A stretch of DNA of 64,000 bases from Sphingosinithalassobacter tenebrarum (GCF_011057975.1 NZ_CP049109.1:62001-126000); one strand, 5' to 3'. Counted from the first letter of the stretch, positions 51,458 through 61,684 are shown. A program made the numbers and translations. The notes: generated by a model from the letters alone, not told the origin.

Positions 51458-52801
51458 ATGTCCCTTTCTCCAGACAGAATGCGGCGGCGGCTGCGCGTGT
51501 TGTGGCGCAGGCGCGCACAGCCGGAGGCGGCTGCGCAGATGCGCATGATGCGCCGTCGAATCGCGACCGTGGCGGGCGCGATCCTGCTCGGCATCGTCGC
51601 GCTGATCTTCGCCGAGGTCGCCGACAGCGCGCATGACCTGTTCCTCTCGCTTGCGGGAAGCTGGCCCTGGCTGCCGGTCGTCCTGACGCCCGCCATCTTC
51701 GCCGCCGTGGTCTACGCCACGCGCCGCTGGGCAGAAGAGGCGGCGGGCTCCGGCATTCCGCAAGTGATCGCGGCGGGACGGACATCGGACAAGGCGCTGG
51801 CGAACCGGATGCTTTCGGTGGTGACAGCCGGCAAGAAGCTGGTGCTGACGGTCGCGATGCTGCTGGGCGGCGGATCGGTGGGCCGCGAAGGCCCGACGGT
51901 GCAGGTGAGCGCGGCGATCATGGTGTGGATTCACAGGCTGCTCCGCGTGCCGATCACTGCCGGCGTGCTGATCGCGGGCGGCGCGGCGGGCGTCGCGGCG
52001 GCGTTCAATACGCCGCTCGCCGGAGTCGCCTTCGCGATCGAGGAACTGGCCGCCGCCTATGAACAGCGAATCGCCGTGCTGGTGATGGGCGCGGTGATGA
52101 TTGCCGGCCTGGTCAGCCTCGGCATCGCCGGCGACTATGTCTATTTCGGCGAAATGGGCGGCACGCTGCCGCTGCATGTGGTGCTGATGGCAGCGCCGGT
52201 TGCCGGTGTGGTCGGCGGCGCGCTCGGCGGGCTGTTCTCGCGCGTTGTGCTGCGCTTCAGCCGTACGACCACGGGCGTTTTCGGACTCTCGCACCGCCGC
52301 CCGGTGCTGTTTGCGGCGGCATGCGGCCTGATCGTCGCGGTGATCGGCATCGCCACCGGCGGCTCCACCTGGGGCACCGGCTATGCAACGACCCGCGAGC
52401 TGGTCGAAGGCGGCGATGCCTCGCTCTGGTTCGGTCCGGCCAAGCTGTTGACGACGCTTGCAACGATGCTGAGCGGTGCCCCCGGCGGCATTTTCGCGCC
52501 GTCGCTCGCGGTCGGTGCCGGCATCGGCAATTTCCTGAAAGAGCTGTTTCCCAATGATTCGGCCGGCGCGATCATCCTGCTCGGCATGGCGGCCTATTTC
52601 GTCGGCGTGATTCGCGCGCCGTTTACCGCCGTCATCATTCTGTCGGAGACCACGGCCAGCCGCGGCATGATCCTGCCGATGTTCGCCACCGCGCTGATCG
52701 CCGAGGCAGTGAGCGCGCTGGTCTGTCGCGAGCGGCTTTATTCGGCGCTCGCGCGCGGTTTCCTTGCCAAATCGGAGCCGCCGGTCGAGCTCAAGCACTG
52801 A
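51458..52801 (+). CDS. ClC-family chloride channel or H+/Cl- antiporter
   Basis: A 447-residue protein with 10 or more membrane segments. The family's anion-path motifs are visible: GSGIPQ near residue 97, GREGP near 145 (with the gating Glu) and GAPGGIFAPSLAVGAGIG near 350. There is no C-terminal CBS pair. Whether it is a channel or an antiporter cannot be told by eye. ATG 51458 was chosen; ATG 51479 is possible. A basic N-terminal segment (residues 7-32) is cytoplasmic. Confidence 0.9.
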   Translation: MSLSPDRMRRRLRVLWRRRAQPEAAAQMRMMRRRIATVAGAILLGIVALIFAEVADSAHDLFLSLAGSWPWLPVVLTPAIFAAVVYATRRWAEEAAGSGIPQVIAAGRTSDKALANRMLSVVTAGKKLVLTVAMLLGGGSVGREGPTVQVSAAIMVWIHRLLRVPITAGVLIAGGAAGVAAAFNTPLAGVAFAIEELAAAYEQRIAVLVMGAVMIAGLVSLGIAGDYVYFGEMGGTLPLHVVLMAAPVAGVVGGALGGLFSRVVLRFSRTTTGVFGLSHRRPVLFAAACGLIVAVIGIATGGSTWGTGYATTRELVEGGDASLWFGPAKLLTTLATMLSGAPGGIFAPSLAVGAGIGNFLKELFPNDSAGAIILLGMAAYFVGVIRAPFTAVIILSETTASRGMILPMFATALIAEAVSALVCRERLYSALARGFLAKSEPPVELKH

Positions 52802-52810
52802 CGCGAACGG

Positions 52811-53815
52811 TCAGTCGTCCTCGTCTTCATACCCGGCAAGGTCGAGCGCCCGTGCGCGAATCTGATGCAGCCCGCACCAATGCACCAGCGCATCCTCGCG
52901 GCCATGTGTCACCCACACCTCGCGCGGGGCGATTTCGCGGATCGTGTCGGTCAGTTCGTCCCAGTCGGCATGATCGGACAGGATGATCGGAAGTTCGACA
53001 TTGCGTTGCCGCGCGCGCTGGCGCACCCGCATCCAGCCCGATGCCATCGCCGTCACCGGATCGGGCAGCCGCCGCGACCAGCGATCATTGAGCGCCGAGG
53101 GCGGGGCGAGGATGAGGCGTCCCCGCAATTCCTCTTTCGCCTCGCCGGTCGCCGGGCGCAGATCGCCCAGATCGACGCCCTGTTCGACATAGAGGTCGCA
53201 CAGGCGCTGGAGCGCGCCGTGAATATAGATAGGATCGTCATACCCCATCGCGCGCAGTTCGGCGATCACCCGCTGCGCCTTGCCGAGCGCGTAGGCGCCG
53301 AGCAGCACGCAGCGTTCGGGCTCGGCGCGTAATCGCGCGAGCAGTTTGTCCAGTTCGTCATGCGTTTCGGGATGTCGGAATACCGGCAGACCGAAGGTCG
53401 CTTCGGTGATGAACACGTCGCACGGCGCCGGCTGAAACGGCGCGCAGGTGGGATCGGGGCGGCGCTTGTAGTCGCCCGAGACGATCACGCGCTCGCCGCG
53501 ATGTTCGAGCAATATCTGCGCTGATCCCAGCACATGGCCCGCAGGAAGGAAGGTAACGTCCACCTCCCCCATCCGCAGTGTTTCGCCATAGGCCACCGGC
53601 ACGCCCGCCTGATCGCCGTAGCGCACGCCCATGATCGCCAGCGTCCCGGGCGTGGCATGCACCTGCCCATGCCCGCCGCGCGCGTGATCGGCATGGCCAT
53701 GCGTCACCAGCGCGCGCGGCACCGGGCGCGAAGGATCGACCCATGCATCGGCGGCGGGGATGTAAATCCCTTCGGCGCGCGGCTCGATCCAGTCTCCCAA
53801 TGCCATCCTAATCAT
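52811..53815 (-). CDS. Ligase-associated MBL-fold DNA exonuclease
   Basis: A 334-residue metallo-beta-lactamase/beta-CASP protein. The metal-binding motif is HGHADH at 39-44, with further ligands in PAGHVLGSAQI, SGDYK and late LSDHADW and VTHGRE. This is the Cft2/Snm1-like exonuclease that accompanies the ATP-dependent ligase and Lhr-like helicase in bacterial DNA-damage clusters. It is divergent from the helicase gene (80-bp gap), so the two may share a control region. ATG 53815 is chosen; ATG 53806 is possible. Confidence 0.87.
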   Translation of the reverse strand: MIRMALGDWIEPRAEGIYIPAADAWVDPSRPVPRALVTHGHADHARGGHGQVHATPGTLAIMGVRYGDQAGVPVAYGETLRMGEVDVTFLPAGHVLGSAQILLEHRGERVIVSGDYKRRPDPTCAPFQPAPCDVFITEATFGLPVFRHPETHDELDKLLARLRAEPERCVLLGAYALGKAQRVIAELRAMGYDDPIYIHGALQRLCDLYVEQGVDLGDLRPATGEAKEELRGRLILAPPSALNDRWSRRLPDPVTAMASGWMRVRQRARQRNVELPIILSDHADWDELTDTIREIAPREVWVTHGREDALVHWCGLHQIRARALDLAGYEDEDD

Positions 53816-53895
53816 ATGGCGATGCGCGCCTCGCGCTTCCAGTCGCGCCCTTTGCAACGTGCCGGGAGGCGCCTTACCTCAGGCACCGAAAGGAA

Positions 53896-56331
53896 GTGGT
53901 GCGCGATTTGAACGACAGTCCCGACGCGGCACTACCCGAAGCGATCGCGCGCTGGTTCGCGAGCCGGGGCTGGGCGCCGCGCCGCCATCAGCGCGACATG
54001 CTCGCCGCGGCGCGCGCCGGGCGCCATGCGCTGCTGGTCGCGCCCACCGGCGCGGGCAAGACACTCGCCGGGTTCCTTCCCAGCCTGGTCGAACTGACCG
54101 AGGCTCCGACCGATCGGCTGCACACGCTCTATATCTCGCCGCTCAAGGCACTCGCCACCGACGTGCAGCGCAATCTGCTGACGCCGATCGGCGAAATGGA
54201 GCTGCCGATCCGAGTCGAGACGCGCACCGGCGACACGTCGCACGATCGCCGCACCCGCCAGCGCGCGCGGCCGCCCGAAATATTGCTGACGACGCCCGAG
54301 AGCCTCAGCCTGATGCTTTCCTATGAGGACAGTTTCCGGCTGTTCGCCGACCTGAAGACGGTCGTCATCGACGAAATCCACGCCTTCGCCACCGGCAAGC
54401 GCGGCGACCTGCTGGCGCTGGCGCTCGCGCGGCTGCAAGCCATCGCACCCGGCTTTCGCCGCGTCGGCCTCTCGGCAACCGTCGCCGATCCCGACGGCTA
54501 TCGCGCCTGGCTCGCACCGCATGGCGATATCGACACCGTCGCGCTGGTCCAGGGCGAGAAGGGCGCCGATCCCGATATCGCGATCCTGCTGCCCGAAGGC
54601 CGCGTGCCGTGGAGCGGCCATTCGGGCCGCTATGCCGCCGGACAGGTGATGGCGGAGATCGAGACGCACCGCACCACGATCGTCTTCTGCAACACGCGCG
54701 GGCTTGCCGAGCTGATCTTTCAGGATCTGTGGAAGGTCAATCGCATGAGCCTGCCGATCGGCGTCCATCACGGCAGCCTGAGCCTTGAGGCGCGGCGCAA
54801 GGCCGAGGCGGCGATGGCCGACGGGCGACTGCGCGCGCTGGTCGCCACTGCCAGTCTCGATCTCGGTGTCGACTGGGGCGACGTTGATTGCGTCATCCAG
54901 ATGGGCGCGCCCAAGGGAAGCTCACGCCTGCTCCAGCGGATCGGTCGCGCCAATCACCGGCTCGACGAACCGAGCGAAGCGGTGCTCGTTCCCGGCAACC
55001 GCTTCGAATATCTCGAAGCGCGCGCCGCGCTCGACGCCGTGGAAGACGGCGAGCTCGACCGCGGCGATTTCCGCCCCGGCGGGCTCGATGTGCTCGCGCA
55101 GCATGTCATGGCCTGCGCCTGCGCGGCGCCGTTCGAAGCCGGTGCGATGCTGCACGAAGTCCGTTCGGCCCTGCCCTATTCGGCGCTCACCGACGAAGCG
55201 TTCGACCGCGTGCTCGGCTTCATCGCCGATGGCGGCTATGCGCTGCGCGCCTATGACCGGTTCAAGCGGTTGACCAAGGGACAGGACGGGCTGTGGCGCC
55301 TCAGCCGCCCCAAATTCGCCGCGCAGCATCGCCTGAACGCCGGGATCATCGTCGAGGCGCCGATGCTCGACGTGCGGTTCCGCAACGGCCGCAAGCTCGG
55401 CAAGGTCGAGGAAATGTTCGCCGCTTCGCTGTCGCCCGGCGATACCTTCTTCTTCGCCGGCGTCGCGCTCGAAGTCGAAGGGGTGAAGGATACCGATCTC
55501 GTCGTCCGCGCCACCAGCCGCCCCGCGCGGGTGCCGAGCTATATGGGTCTGCGGCTCGCAATGACGACCAACCTTGCCGATCGCGTGCGCGGCTTCCTCG
55601 CCGATCCGGGCCAATGGGCGCGCTTTCCCGACGATGTGCGCGAATGGCTCGAAGTGCAGCGATTGCGCTCGGCGCTTCCCAAGCCAGGACAGTTGCTCGT
55701 CGAGACCTTCCCGCACGAGGGGCAGCATCACCTCGTCCTCTACAGTTTCGAAGGCTGGAACGCGCATCAGTCGCTCGGCATGCTGGTGACGCGGCGGATG
55801 GAGGCGTTGGGGCTCAAGCCCATCGGCTTCGTCGCCAATGACTATGCGCTCGCCTGTTACGGGCTCGAGCCGGTCACCGATCCGGCGGCGCTGCTCTCGC
55901 CCGATATTCTCGAACATGAATTCGTCGACTGGGTGCAGGGATCGGCGCTGTTGAAGCGCGCCTTTCGCGATGTCGCGGTGATCGGCGGGCTGGTCGAGCG
56001 CCAGCATCCCGGCAAGCGCAAGACCGGGCGCCAGGTCACCTTTTCGACCGATCTGATCTACGACGTGCTGCGCAAATACGAACCCGATCACTTGCTGCTG
56101 CGCGCCGCCTGGGCGGATGCGCGCGCGCGGATGACCGATGTCGGGCGGCTCGGCGACCTGCTCGATCGCGCGCAGGATACCATGCTGCATGTCGATCTGC
56201 CCCGCGTCAGCCCGCTTGCGGTGCCGGTGCTGATCATGATCGGACGCGAGAATGTCACCCAGGCCGCGACCGAGGACGCGATGCTGGCGGAGGCCGCGAC
56301 GCTCGCCGCCGAAGCGATGCGACTGGACTAG
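53896..56331 (+). CDS. Ligase-associated Lhr-like DEXH-box helicase
   Basis: An 811-residue superfamily 2 helicase. Walker A is APTGAGKT near 49-56; the Walker B box is DEIH at 159-162; motif III is GLSATV near 194; motif VI is QRIGRANHR near 350. The winged-helix and Lhr-core C-terminal domains follow. Related Lhr proteins unwind RNA:DNA hybrids in the 3'-5' direction. It starts at GTG 53896 (AGGAAG upstream). It belongs functionally with the exonuclease next door and the ligase at 43.6 kb. No PdeM gene follows. Confidence 0.9.
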   Translation: MVRDLNDSPDAALPEAIARWFASRGWAPRRHQRDMLAAARAGRHALLVAPTGAGKTLAGFLPSLVELTEAPTDRLHTLYISPLKALATDVQRNLLTPIGEMELPIRVETRTGDTSHDRRTRQRARPPEILLTTPESLSLMLSYEDSFRLFADLKTVVIDEIHAFATGKRGDLLALALARLQAIAPGFRRVGLSATVADPDGYRAWLAPHGDIDTVALVQGEKGADPDIAILLPEGRVPWSGHSGRYAAGQVMAEIETHRTTIVFCNTRGLAELIFQDLWKVNRMSLPIGVHHGSLSLEARRKAEAAMADGRLRALVATASLDLGVDWGDVDCVIQMGAPKGSSRLLQRIGRANHRLDEPSEAVLVPGNRFEYLEARAALDAVEDGELDRGDFRPGGLDVLAQHVMACACAAPFEAGAMLHEVRSALPYSALTDEAFDRVLGFIADGGYALRAYDRFKRLTKGQDGLWRLSRPKFAAQHRLNAGIIVEAPMLDVRFRNGRKLGKVEEMFAASLSPGDTFFFAGVALEVEGVKDTDLVVRATSRPARVPSYMGLRLAMTTNLADRVRGFLADPGQWARFPDDVREWLEVQRLRSALPKPGQLLVETFPHEGQHHLVLYSFEGWNAHQSLGMLVTRRMEALGLKPIGFVANDYALACYGLEPVTDPAALLSPDILEHEFVDWVQGSALLKRAFRDVAVIGGLVERQHPGKRKTGRQVTFSTDLIYDVLRKYEPDHLLLRAAWADARARMTDVGRLGDLLDRAQDTMLHVDLPRVSPLAVPVLIMIGRENVTQAATEDAMLAEAATLAAEAMRLD

Positions 56332-56380
56332 CGCCTCGGCGCGCGCCATCACCCCCCCCGGCGAAAACGGGGGAATGCCG

Positions 56381-57022
56381 ATGGATTGGGCAAGCCAGAT
56401 CACCGAGAATTTGCTGGCGGCGGTGGCGCTGGGGCTGTCGCTGGTCAGCCTGATCGTCTCGCTCACCACCTATTTTTTCACCGAAGCACGCGAGCAGCGC
56501 GTGGAGAAATCGGCCGCCTATCTCGATCTGGAGGTCCAGTCCGGCGTCGCCTTCCAATATGCCGCCACCAATGCCGAGCTGATGGATCCGCTGCGCAAGC
56601 CCGAGCGGCCCGCAAGTCTTCCGAAAGGCGCCGAATTCCGGCGCGCGTGTGAAACCACGCTCAACCTCTATTTCCAGTCGCTCAACCTGTTCGAAGTATG
56701 CGCGCGCTTCCGCCGCCAGCTGATCATCGCGCCCGAAGTCTTCGCCAGCTGGGTCGCCTGGTTCTACGAGATCCAGGACGACTGGTATTTCCGCGAAATG
56801 TGGCCCGCCGAGATCCGAACCAATTATACCGACGATGTCCGCGCCATTTTCGATGTCGGCTGCGCGATCTTCGCCTCGCCATTGGATCAGGAGCGGCGCG
56901 AGGAAGCATTCTATGCCGCGGTCGCGGAAATTATGGATTGCCGCGTGATTCGCGGCTGGCTGGACCGGCTCGACACGCCGGTTCGATGGGAGACGCTGAA
57001 ATCGCACACGCAATTCGCCTGA
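56381..57022 (+). CDS. Single-pass membrane protein of unknown function
   Basis: A 213-residue protein with one N-terminal membrane segment (about 10-32) followed by a helical cytoplasmic domain rich in Trp and acidic residues (FYEIQDDWYFREMWPAEIRTNY). Function is not recognised. ATG 56381 is chosen because GGGGGAA lies 7 bases upstream; ATG 56375 is two codons earlier. Its last 37 bp are shared with the next gene's start, so the two are probably coupled. Confidence 0.7.
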   Translation: MDWASQITENLLAAVALGLSLVSLIVSLTTYFFTEAREQRVEKSAAYLDLEVQSGVAFQYAATNAELMDPLRKPERPASLPKGAEFRRACETTLNLYFQSLNLFEVCARFRRQLIIAPEVFASWVAWFYEIQDDWYFREMWPAEIRTNYTDDVRAIFDVGCAIFASPLDQERREEAFYAAVAEIMDCRVIRGWLDRLDTPVRWETLKSHTQFA

Positions 57023-57498
57023 GCTGGGACAAGAGCGAGAGCACTACGCGCGCCGCAGCCGCCTTTGCCGGCGACGTGATCGCGCGCGATCCAGCATATA
57101 TCAGCCACGGCGAGATACAGACCGGGCTGGCGATCGACGCGCGGCATTGGGAACCCGATCTCGCGGCGCGCTATGCCGCCGACTTCGCCGAACTGGGCGC
57201 GGAGCGCGACCTGCTGGTCGCGCGCGACCAAGACGGCGACATTCGCGGCATCGCGGTTCTTGCCTGGGAGGAAACGCGCCGCCGCCGCTTTGCGGTGCTT
57301 GAGGACATGGCAGTCGATCCCGCGATGCGATCCAGCGGAATCGGGGCGCGGATGCTGGAGGAGGTCGAGAACCGTGCACGTGCGCGCGACGTCGACTGGC
57401 TGTTCCTCGAAAGCGGCCTCGGCAACGAAGGCGCGCATCGCTTTTTCGAGCGGGAGGGCTTCGAGACCGTGTCCAAGGTGTTCGTCAAGCGACTCTAG
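56986..57498 (+). CDS. GNAT-family N-acetyltransferase
   Basis: A 170-residue protein with a GNAT fold. Motif A is VLEDMAVDPAMRSSGIGARML, including the acetyl-CoA-binding R-x-x-G-I-G/A; the C-terminal half has ESGLGNEGAHRFFEREGFE, the usual GNAT ending. The N-terminal 45 residues, before GLAIDARHWEPDLAARY, are family-specific. ATG 56986 lies 37 bp inside the preceding gene. Acceptor substrate unknown. It converges on hisZ after 20 bp. Confidence 0.85.
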   Translation: MGDAEIAHAIRLSWDKSESTTRAAAAFAGDVIARDPAYISHGEIQTGLAIDARHWEPDLAARYAADFAELGAERDLLVARDQDGDIRGIAVLAWEETRRRRFAVLEDMAVDPAMRSSGIGARMLEEVENRARARDVDWLFLESGLGNEGAHRFFEREGFETVSKVFVKRL

Positions 57499-57518
57499 GC
57501 CGCGGCGCCCGGACAATG

Positions 57519-58616
57519 TCAGACGGCTTCCGGCCCCAGATCGCCGAGTACATGGGTGCAGAGCTGCCGTTCGGGCGTGTCGTCTTCGGTGAGCGCCGCG
57601 ACGGTTACCCACCCCTGCGCGCGCAGCGCCCGCGCCGTTTTCGCGTCGGTGCCATAGGGCAGGAACAGCCGTTCGCGTTTGATGACGCCCAGCCCCGCAT
57701 CGAGCACCGGATCGACATAGAGGGAAAAGCCGACCGCGGGTTCCTCACCGCCGTCCTCGCGCAGCACCATGTAACTGCCGCCGCGCCCGATTTCGTTGCG
57801 CACGCCGCCGGCGAACAGCGAGAAGCCGAGCCAGCTCTGATATTCGAAGCCGTGGCGTTCGGTGGGATCGAGCGTCAGCGCGGCATGCGGGTGCACGCTC
57901 GCGGCGATTTCGGCAAGTCCGTCGAGGCGGCTGGCGAGCAACCCCTCGCTGTCGAATTCGCGCAGCCGGGCCATCGCCGTATCGAACGGTCCGGCGGCTT
58001 CTATCAGCGAAAGGAAGCGCGAATCGATCGCGGCGACACCGCCCGCATCCTTGGCGTCGAGCCGCTCGGCAAGCTGCGTGAGCGCGTCGGGCGACAGCGT
58101 ATCGCCTGCGAGCACCGACAGCAGATCGGGCAGCGTGAAGTCGATCGCCAGCTTCTCGATACCCGCCGCCTGCAAGGCTTCAACCGCAACGGCCGCCACT
58201 TCACGCGCGGCGGCGACGCTGTCGAGCCCAACAAGCTCGGCGCCGATCTGACGCATCGCGCGTTCGGGGCGCAGTTCGCTCGCGCGCAGCTTGAGCACCG
58301 CCCCGGCATAGGAAAGCCGCACCGGGCGCGGATGATGGCCCATCCGCGTCGCCGCGATCCGCCCGACCTGCGCAGTGATGTCCGGCCGGATCGCCAGCGT
58401 GCGCTGCGACACCGGATCAACGAAGCGGACGGCCTGCTCCATTCGCCCGGCCTTGAGCCGTCCGGCAAGCGAATCGGCGAATTCGGCAAGCGGCGGATCG
58501 ACCTGTTCATAGCCATAGCCGCGCGCGACGCGCAGCACCTCGGCCTCCAGCCGCGACGCGGCATCGGCCGTCGGCGGCAGGCGATCGTGAAACCCTTCGG
58601 GGAGCAGTCCGGTCAT
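57519..58616 (-). CDS. hisZ: ATP phosphoribosyltransferase regulatory subunit HisZ
   Basis: A 365-residue paralogue of histidyl-tRNA synthetase. The HisRS-like core shows LLPEGFHDRLPP, VRFVDPVSQRTLAIRPDITAQV (motif-2-like) and GRGGSYMVL (motif-3-like), but the tRNA-binding C-terminal domain is absent. It binds the short HisG catalytic subunit, so HisG in this organism should be the short form. No hisG is in the window. It follows serA and the GTCGAAG repeat on the same strand. Confidence 0.92.
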   Translation of the reverse strand: MTGLLPEGFHDRLPPTADAASRLEAEVLRVARGYGYEQVDPPLAEFADSLAGRLKAGRMEQAVRFVDPVSQRTLAIRPDITAQVGRIAATRMGHHPRPVRLSYAGAVLKLRASELRPERAMRQIGAELVGLDSVAAAREVAAVAVEALQAAGIEKLAIDFTLPDLLSVLAGDTLSPDALTQLAERLDAKDAGGVAAIDSRFLSLIEAAGPFDTAMARLREFDSEGLLASRLDGLAEIAASVHPHAALTLDPTERHGFEYQSWLGFSLFAGGVRNEIGRGGSYMVLREDGGEEPAVGFSLYVDPVLDAGLGVIKRERLFLPYGTDAKTARALRAQGWVTVAALTEDDTPERQLCTHVLGDLGPEAV

Positions 58617-58634
58617 GGCCTGTGCACTAAAACT

Positions 58635-58723
58635 CCGTTGGGGCTGAGCCTGTCGAAGCCCCGTCTTTCTCTTGCGAACGCGCTAGAATAAGGACGGCAC
58701 TTCGACAAGCTCAGTGCAAACGG
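58635..58723. repeat. GTCGAAG-type repeat, copy at 58.6 kb
   Basis: Left arm GGGGCTGAGCCTGTCGAAGC, right arm ACTTCGACAAGCTCAGTGCA and the flanking CCGTT/AACGG match the copy at 40136-40222; the 40-bp interiors differ apart from AGGACGGC. It separates serA from hisZ. Confidence 0.8.
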
Positions 58724-58741
58724 CTTATTTTTGGCGAACCG

Positions 58742-60319
58742 TTAGAACCCCAGACCCATCGCCGTCCGCACGCCCGGCAGCGTACGGATTCGGGCGATCA
58801 GGTCGCTCGTCACTTCATGGTCGACCGAAAGCAGCAGGATCGCCTCCCCACCCGACTCGCGGCGACCGAGATGGAACGTGCCGATATTAATCCCCGCTTC
58901 GCCGAGTGTCGTGCCGAGGCGGCCGATGAAGCCCGGCGCGTCCTCGTTGACGATATACAGCATGTCGCCGGCCAGATCGGCCTCGACCTTGATCCCGAAC
59001 AGTTCGACCAGCCGCGGCTTGGCATCACCGAACAATGTGCCAGCGACCGAGCGTTCGCCGGCATCTGTGCTGACCGTCACGCGTACCAACGTATGATAAT
59101 CGCCTTCACGCTCGTGCCGCACTTCGCGCACGTCGAGCCCGCGCTCCTTGGCGAGGAACGGCGCGTTGACCATGTTCACCGTGTCGGAATAGCGTTTCAT
59201 CAGCCCCGCGAGCACCGCGCCGGTGATCGGCTTCTGGTTCAGTTCGGCGGCGGCGCCTTCGACTTCGATCGCGATTGAATCGAGCGCCCCGTGCGCGAGC
59301 TGGCCGACCAGCGAACCCAGCTTCTCGGCAAGCGCCATATAGGGTTTCAGCCGCGGCGCTTCCTCGGCCGAAAGGCTCGGCATGTTAAGCGCATTGGTGA
59401 CGCCGCCCGAGAGCAGATAGTCGGAAAGCTGCTCGGCGACCTGAATCGCGACGTTCACCTGCGCCTCGCTGGTCGATGCGCCGAGATGCGGCGTCGAAAT
59501 GAAGTTGGGCGTGCCGAACAGCGGGCTTTCCTTGGCCGGCTCGGTCTTGAACACGTCGAGCGCGGCGCCCGCGATATGGCCGCTGTCGAGCCCTTGCTTG
59601 AGCGCGTCTTCGTCAACCAGCCCGCCGCGCGCGCAATTGATGATGCGCACGCCCTTCCTGGTCTTGGCGAGATTCTCCGCCGACAGGATGTTGCGCGTCT
59701 GATCGGTCAGCGGCGTGTGCAGCGTGATGAAATCGGCGCGTGCGAGCAGCGTGTCGAGATCGACTTTCTCGACGCCCATTTCGATCGCGCGCTCGGGGGT
59801 GAGGAAGGGATCATAGGCGACCACCTTCATCTTGAGCCCAAGCGCGCGGCTGGCGACGATCGAACCGATATTGCCCGCGCCGATCAGGCCGAGCGTCTTG
59901 CCGGTCACTTCGACGCCCATGAACTTGCTCTTTTCCCATTTGCCCGCCTGAGTCGAGGCGTCGGCTTCGGGAATCTGGCGGGCGAGCGCGAACATCATCG
60001 CGATGGCATGTTCGGCGGTCGTGATCGAATTGCCGAACGGCGTGTTCATCACCACGACGCCCTTGGCGCTGGCGGCGGGGATATCGACATTGTCGACGCC
60101 GATCCCGGCGCGGCCGATGACCTTCAAATTGGTCGCCGCCTCGAGAATCTCCTTGGTGACCTTGGTCGAACTGCGGATGGCGAGGCCGTCATAGTCGCCG
60201 ATGATGGCTTTGAGCTCTTCGGGCGTCTTGCCGGTGATTTCGTCCACTTCGATGCCGCGCGCACGGAAAATCTCGGCGGCCTTGGGGGACATTTTGTCGG
60301 AAATCAGAACCTTGGGCAT
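58742..60319 (-). CDS. serA: D-3-phosphoglycerate dehydrogenase
   Basis: A 525-residue enzyme, first step of serine synthesis. NAD-binding motif [16 protein letters not shown] near 148-163; catalytic Arg in [14 protein letters not shown], Glu region and His in [12 protein letters not shown]. After residue 320 come the intervening (ASB) domain and a C-terminal ACT domain ([20 protein letters not shown]), expected to bind serine. This is the long type. It follows serC on the same strand with a 150-bp gap. Confidence 0.96.
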   Translation of the reverse strand: MPKVLISDKMSPKAAEIFRARGIEVDEITGKTPEELKAIIGDYDGLAIRSSTKVTKEILEAATNLKVIGRAGIGVDNVDIPAASAKGVVVMNTPFGNSITTAEHAIAMMFALARQIPEADASTQAGKWEKSKFMGVEVTGKTLGLIGAGNIGSIVASRALGLKMKVVAYDPFLTPERAIEMGVEKVDLDTLLARADFITLHTPLTDQTRNILSAENLAKTRKGVRIINCARGGLVDEDALKQGLDSGHIAGAALDVFKTEPAKESPLFGTPNFISTPHLGASTSEAQVNVAIQVAEQLSDYLLSGGVTNALNMPSLSAEEAPRLKPYMALAEKLGSLVGQLAHGALDSIAIEVEGAAAELNQKPITGAVLAGLMKRYSDTVNMVNAPFLAKERGLDVREVRHEREGDYHTLVRVTVSTDAGERSVAGTLFGDAKPRLVELFGIKVEADLAGDMLYIVNEDAPGFIGRLGTTLGEAGINIGTFHLGRRESGGEAILLLSVDHEVTSDLIARIRTLPGVRTAMGLGF

Positions 60320-60469
60320 TTCGGGAACCTTTCGTCGCCCCTGCGCAGGCAGGGGCCTATCGCTGTTCGATGCGCATGGCCGGCTGACACAAAGGCTGTG
60401 GGAATTGTGTCAGCGGCCGGCGATGCAATGTGAAGACATGGGCCCCTGCCTTCGCAGGGGCGACGGAAT

Positions 60470-61627
60470 TCAGCCGGCCTTGGCGGCGGCGTAGGCCCAG
60501 TCGAGCCAGGGGCCGAGCGCTTCGATATCAGCGGTGTCGACTGTCGCGCCGCACCAGATGCGCAGTCCCGGCGGCGCGTCGCGATAGCCGGCGACGTCGA
60601 GCGCCGCGCCTTCCTTTTCGAGCAGCGACGCCATCTTCTTGATCAAATCGGTATCGGCGCCCTCGACGGTGAGGCAGACGCTGGTCTTCGACCGGATGCC
60701 ACTGTCAGCGGCGAGATGACCGAGCCAGTCGCGCTCCGCCACGATCTTGTCGAGCGCATGCGCATTGGCGTTCGATCGTGCGATCATGCCGGGCAGGCCG
60801 CCGACCGACTTGCCCCATTCGAGCGCGAAGATCGCGTCTTCGACCGCCAGCATCGAGGGCGTGTTGATCGTCGCGCCGGAGAAGATGCCGTCGTTGAGCT
60901 TGCCGCTTTTGGTCAGGCGGAACACCTTGGGCAGCGGCCATGCGGGCGTGTGGCTTTCCAGCCGCTCGACCGCACGCGGGCCGAGGATCAGGACGCCATG
61001 ACCGCCCTCGCCGCCCAGCACCTTCTGCCACGAGAAAGTGGCGACATCGATCTTGTCCCACGGAATGTCATAGGCGAACACCGCGCTGGTCGCGTCGGCG
61101 AAGGCCAGGCCTTCGCGATCGTCGGCGATCCATTCGCCATCGGGAACGCGCACGCCGCTGGTCGTCCCGTTCCAGGTGAACAGCACGTCGCTCGACCAGT
61201 CGACGCTGTCGAGATCGGGAAGCTGGCCGTAATCGGCGCGCAGCACCGTCGGTTCGAGCTTGAGCTGCTTGACGGCATCGGTGACCCAACCTTCACCGAA
61301 GCTTTCCCAGGCAAGCGTCGTCACGTCGCGCGCGCCGAGCATCGTCCACATCGCCATTTCGAAGGCGCCGGTATCGGAGCCGGGAACGATGCCGATATGG
61401 TGCGTGTCGGGCAGGCCCAGCATCTCGCGCATCAAGTCGATGCAATAGGCGAGGCGGCTTTTGCCGAGTTTGGACCGGTGCGAGCGGCCGAGCGACTCGG
61501 TGGCGAGTTTCTCAGGCGACCAGCCGGGAGGCTTGGCGCAGGGACCGGAGGAAAAATAGGGACGCGCCGGTTTGACGGCGGGTTTCGCGGACGCACCGGT
61601 GGCGTCGGCAACAGTAGAATCAGTCAT
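60470..61627 (-). CDS. serC: Phosphoserine aminotransferase
   Basis: A 385-residue PLP enzyme that makes O-phosphoserine from 3-phosphohydroxypyruvate. The PLP-binding Lys is in [30 protein letters not shown] and [10 protein letters not shown] are characteristic of the SerC type found in alphaproteobacteria, longer and divergent from E. coli SerC. A good ribosome site (AAGGAGAG) precedes ATG 61627. SerC-serA-hisZ form a same-strand run. Confidence 0.95.
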   Translation of the reverse strand: MTDSTVADATGASAKPAVKPARPYFSSGPCAKPPGWSPEKLATESLGRSHRSKLGKSRLAYCIDLMREMLGLPDTHHIGIVPGSDTGAFEMAMWTMLGARDVTTLAWESFGEGWVTDAVKQLKLEPTVLRADYGQLPDLDSVDWSSDVLFTWNGTTSGVRVPDGEWIADDREGLAFADATSAVFAYDIPWDKIDVATFSWQKVLGGEGGHGVLILGPRAVERLESHTPAWPLPKVFRLTKSGKLNDGIFSGATINTPSMLAVEDAIFALEWGKSVGGLPGMIARSNANAHALDKIVAERDWLGHLAADSGIRSKTSVCLTVEGADTDLIKKMASLLEKEGAALDVAGYRDAPPGLRIWCGATVDTADIEALGPWLDWAYAAAKAG

Positions 61628-61684
61628 GTCAGTCTCTCCTTGCAGAGAGCACGCGCGGCGTTGGGACCGCGTGGCCCGTCGACC

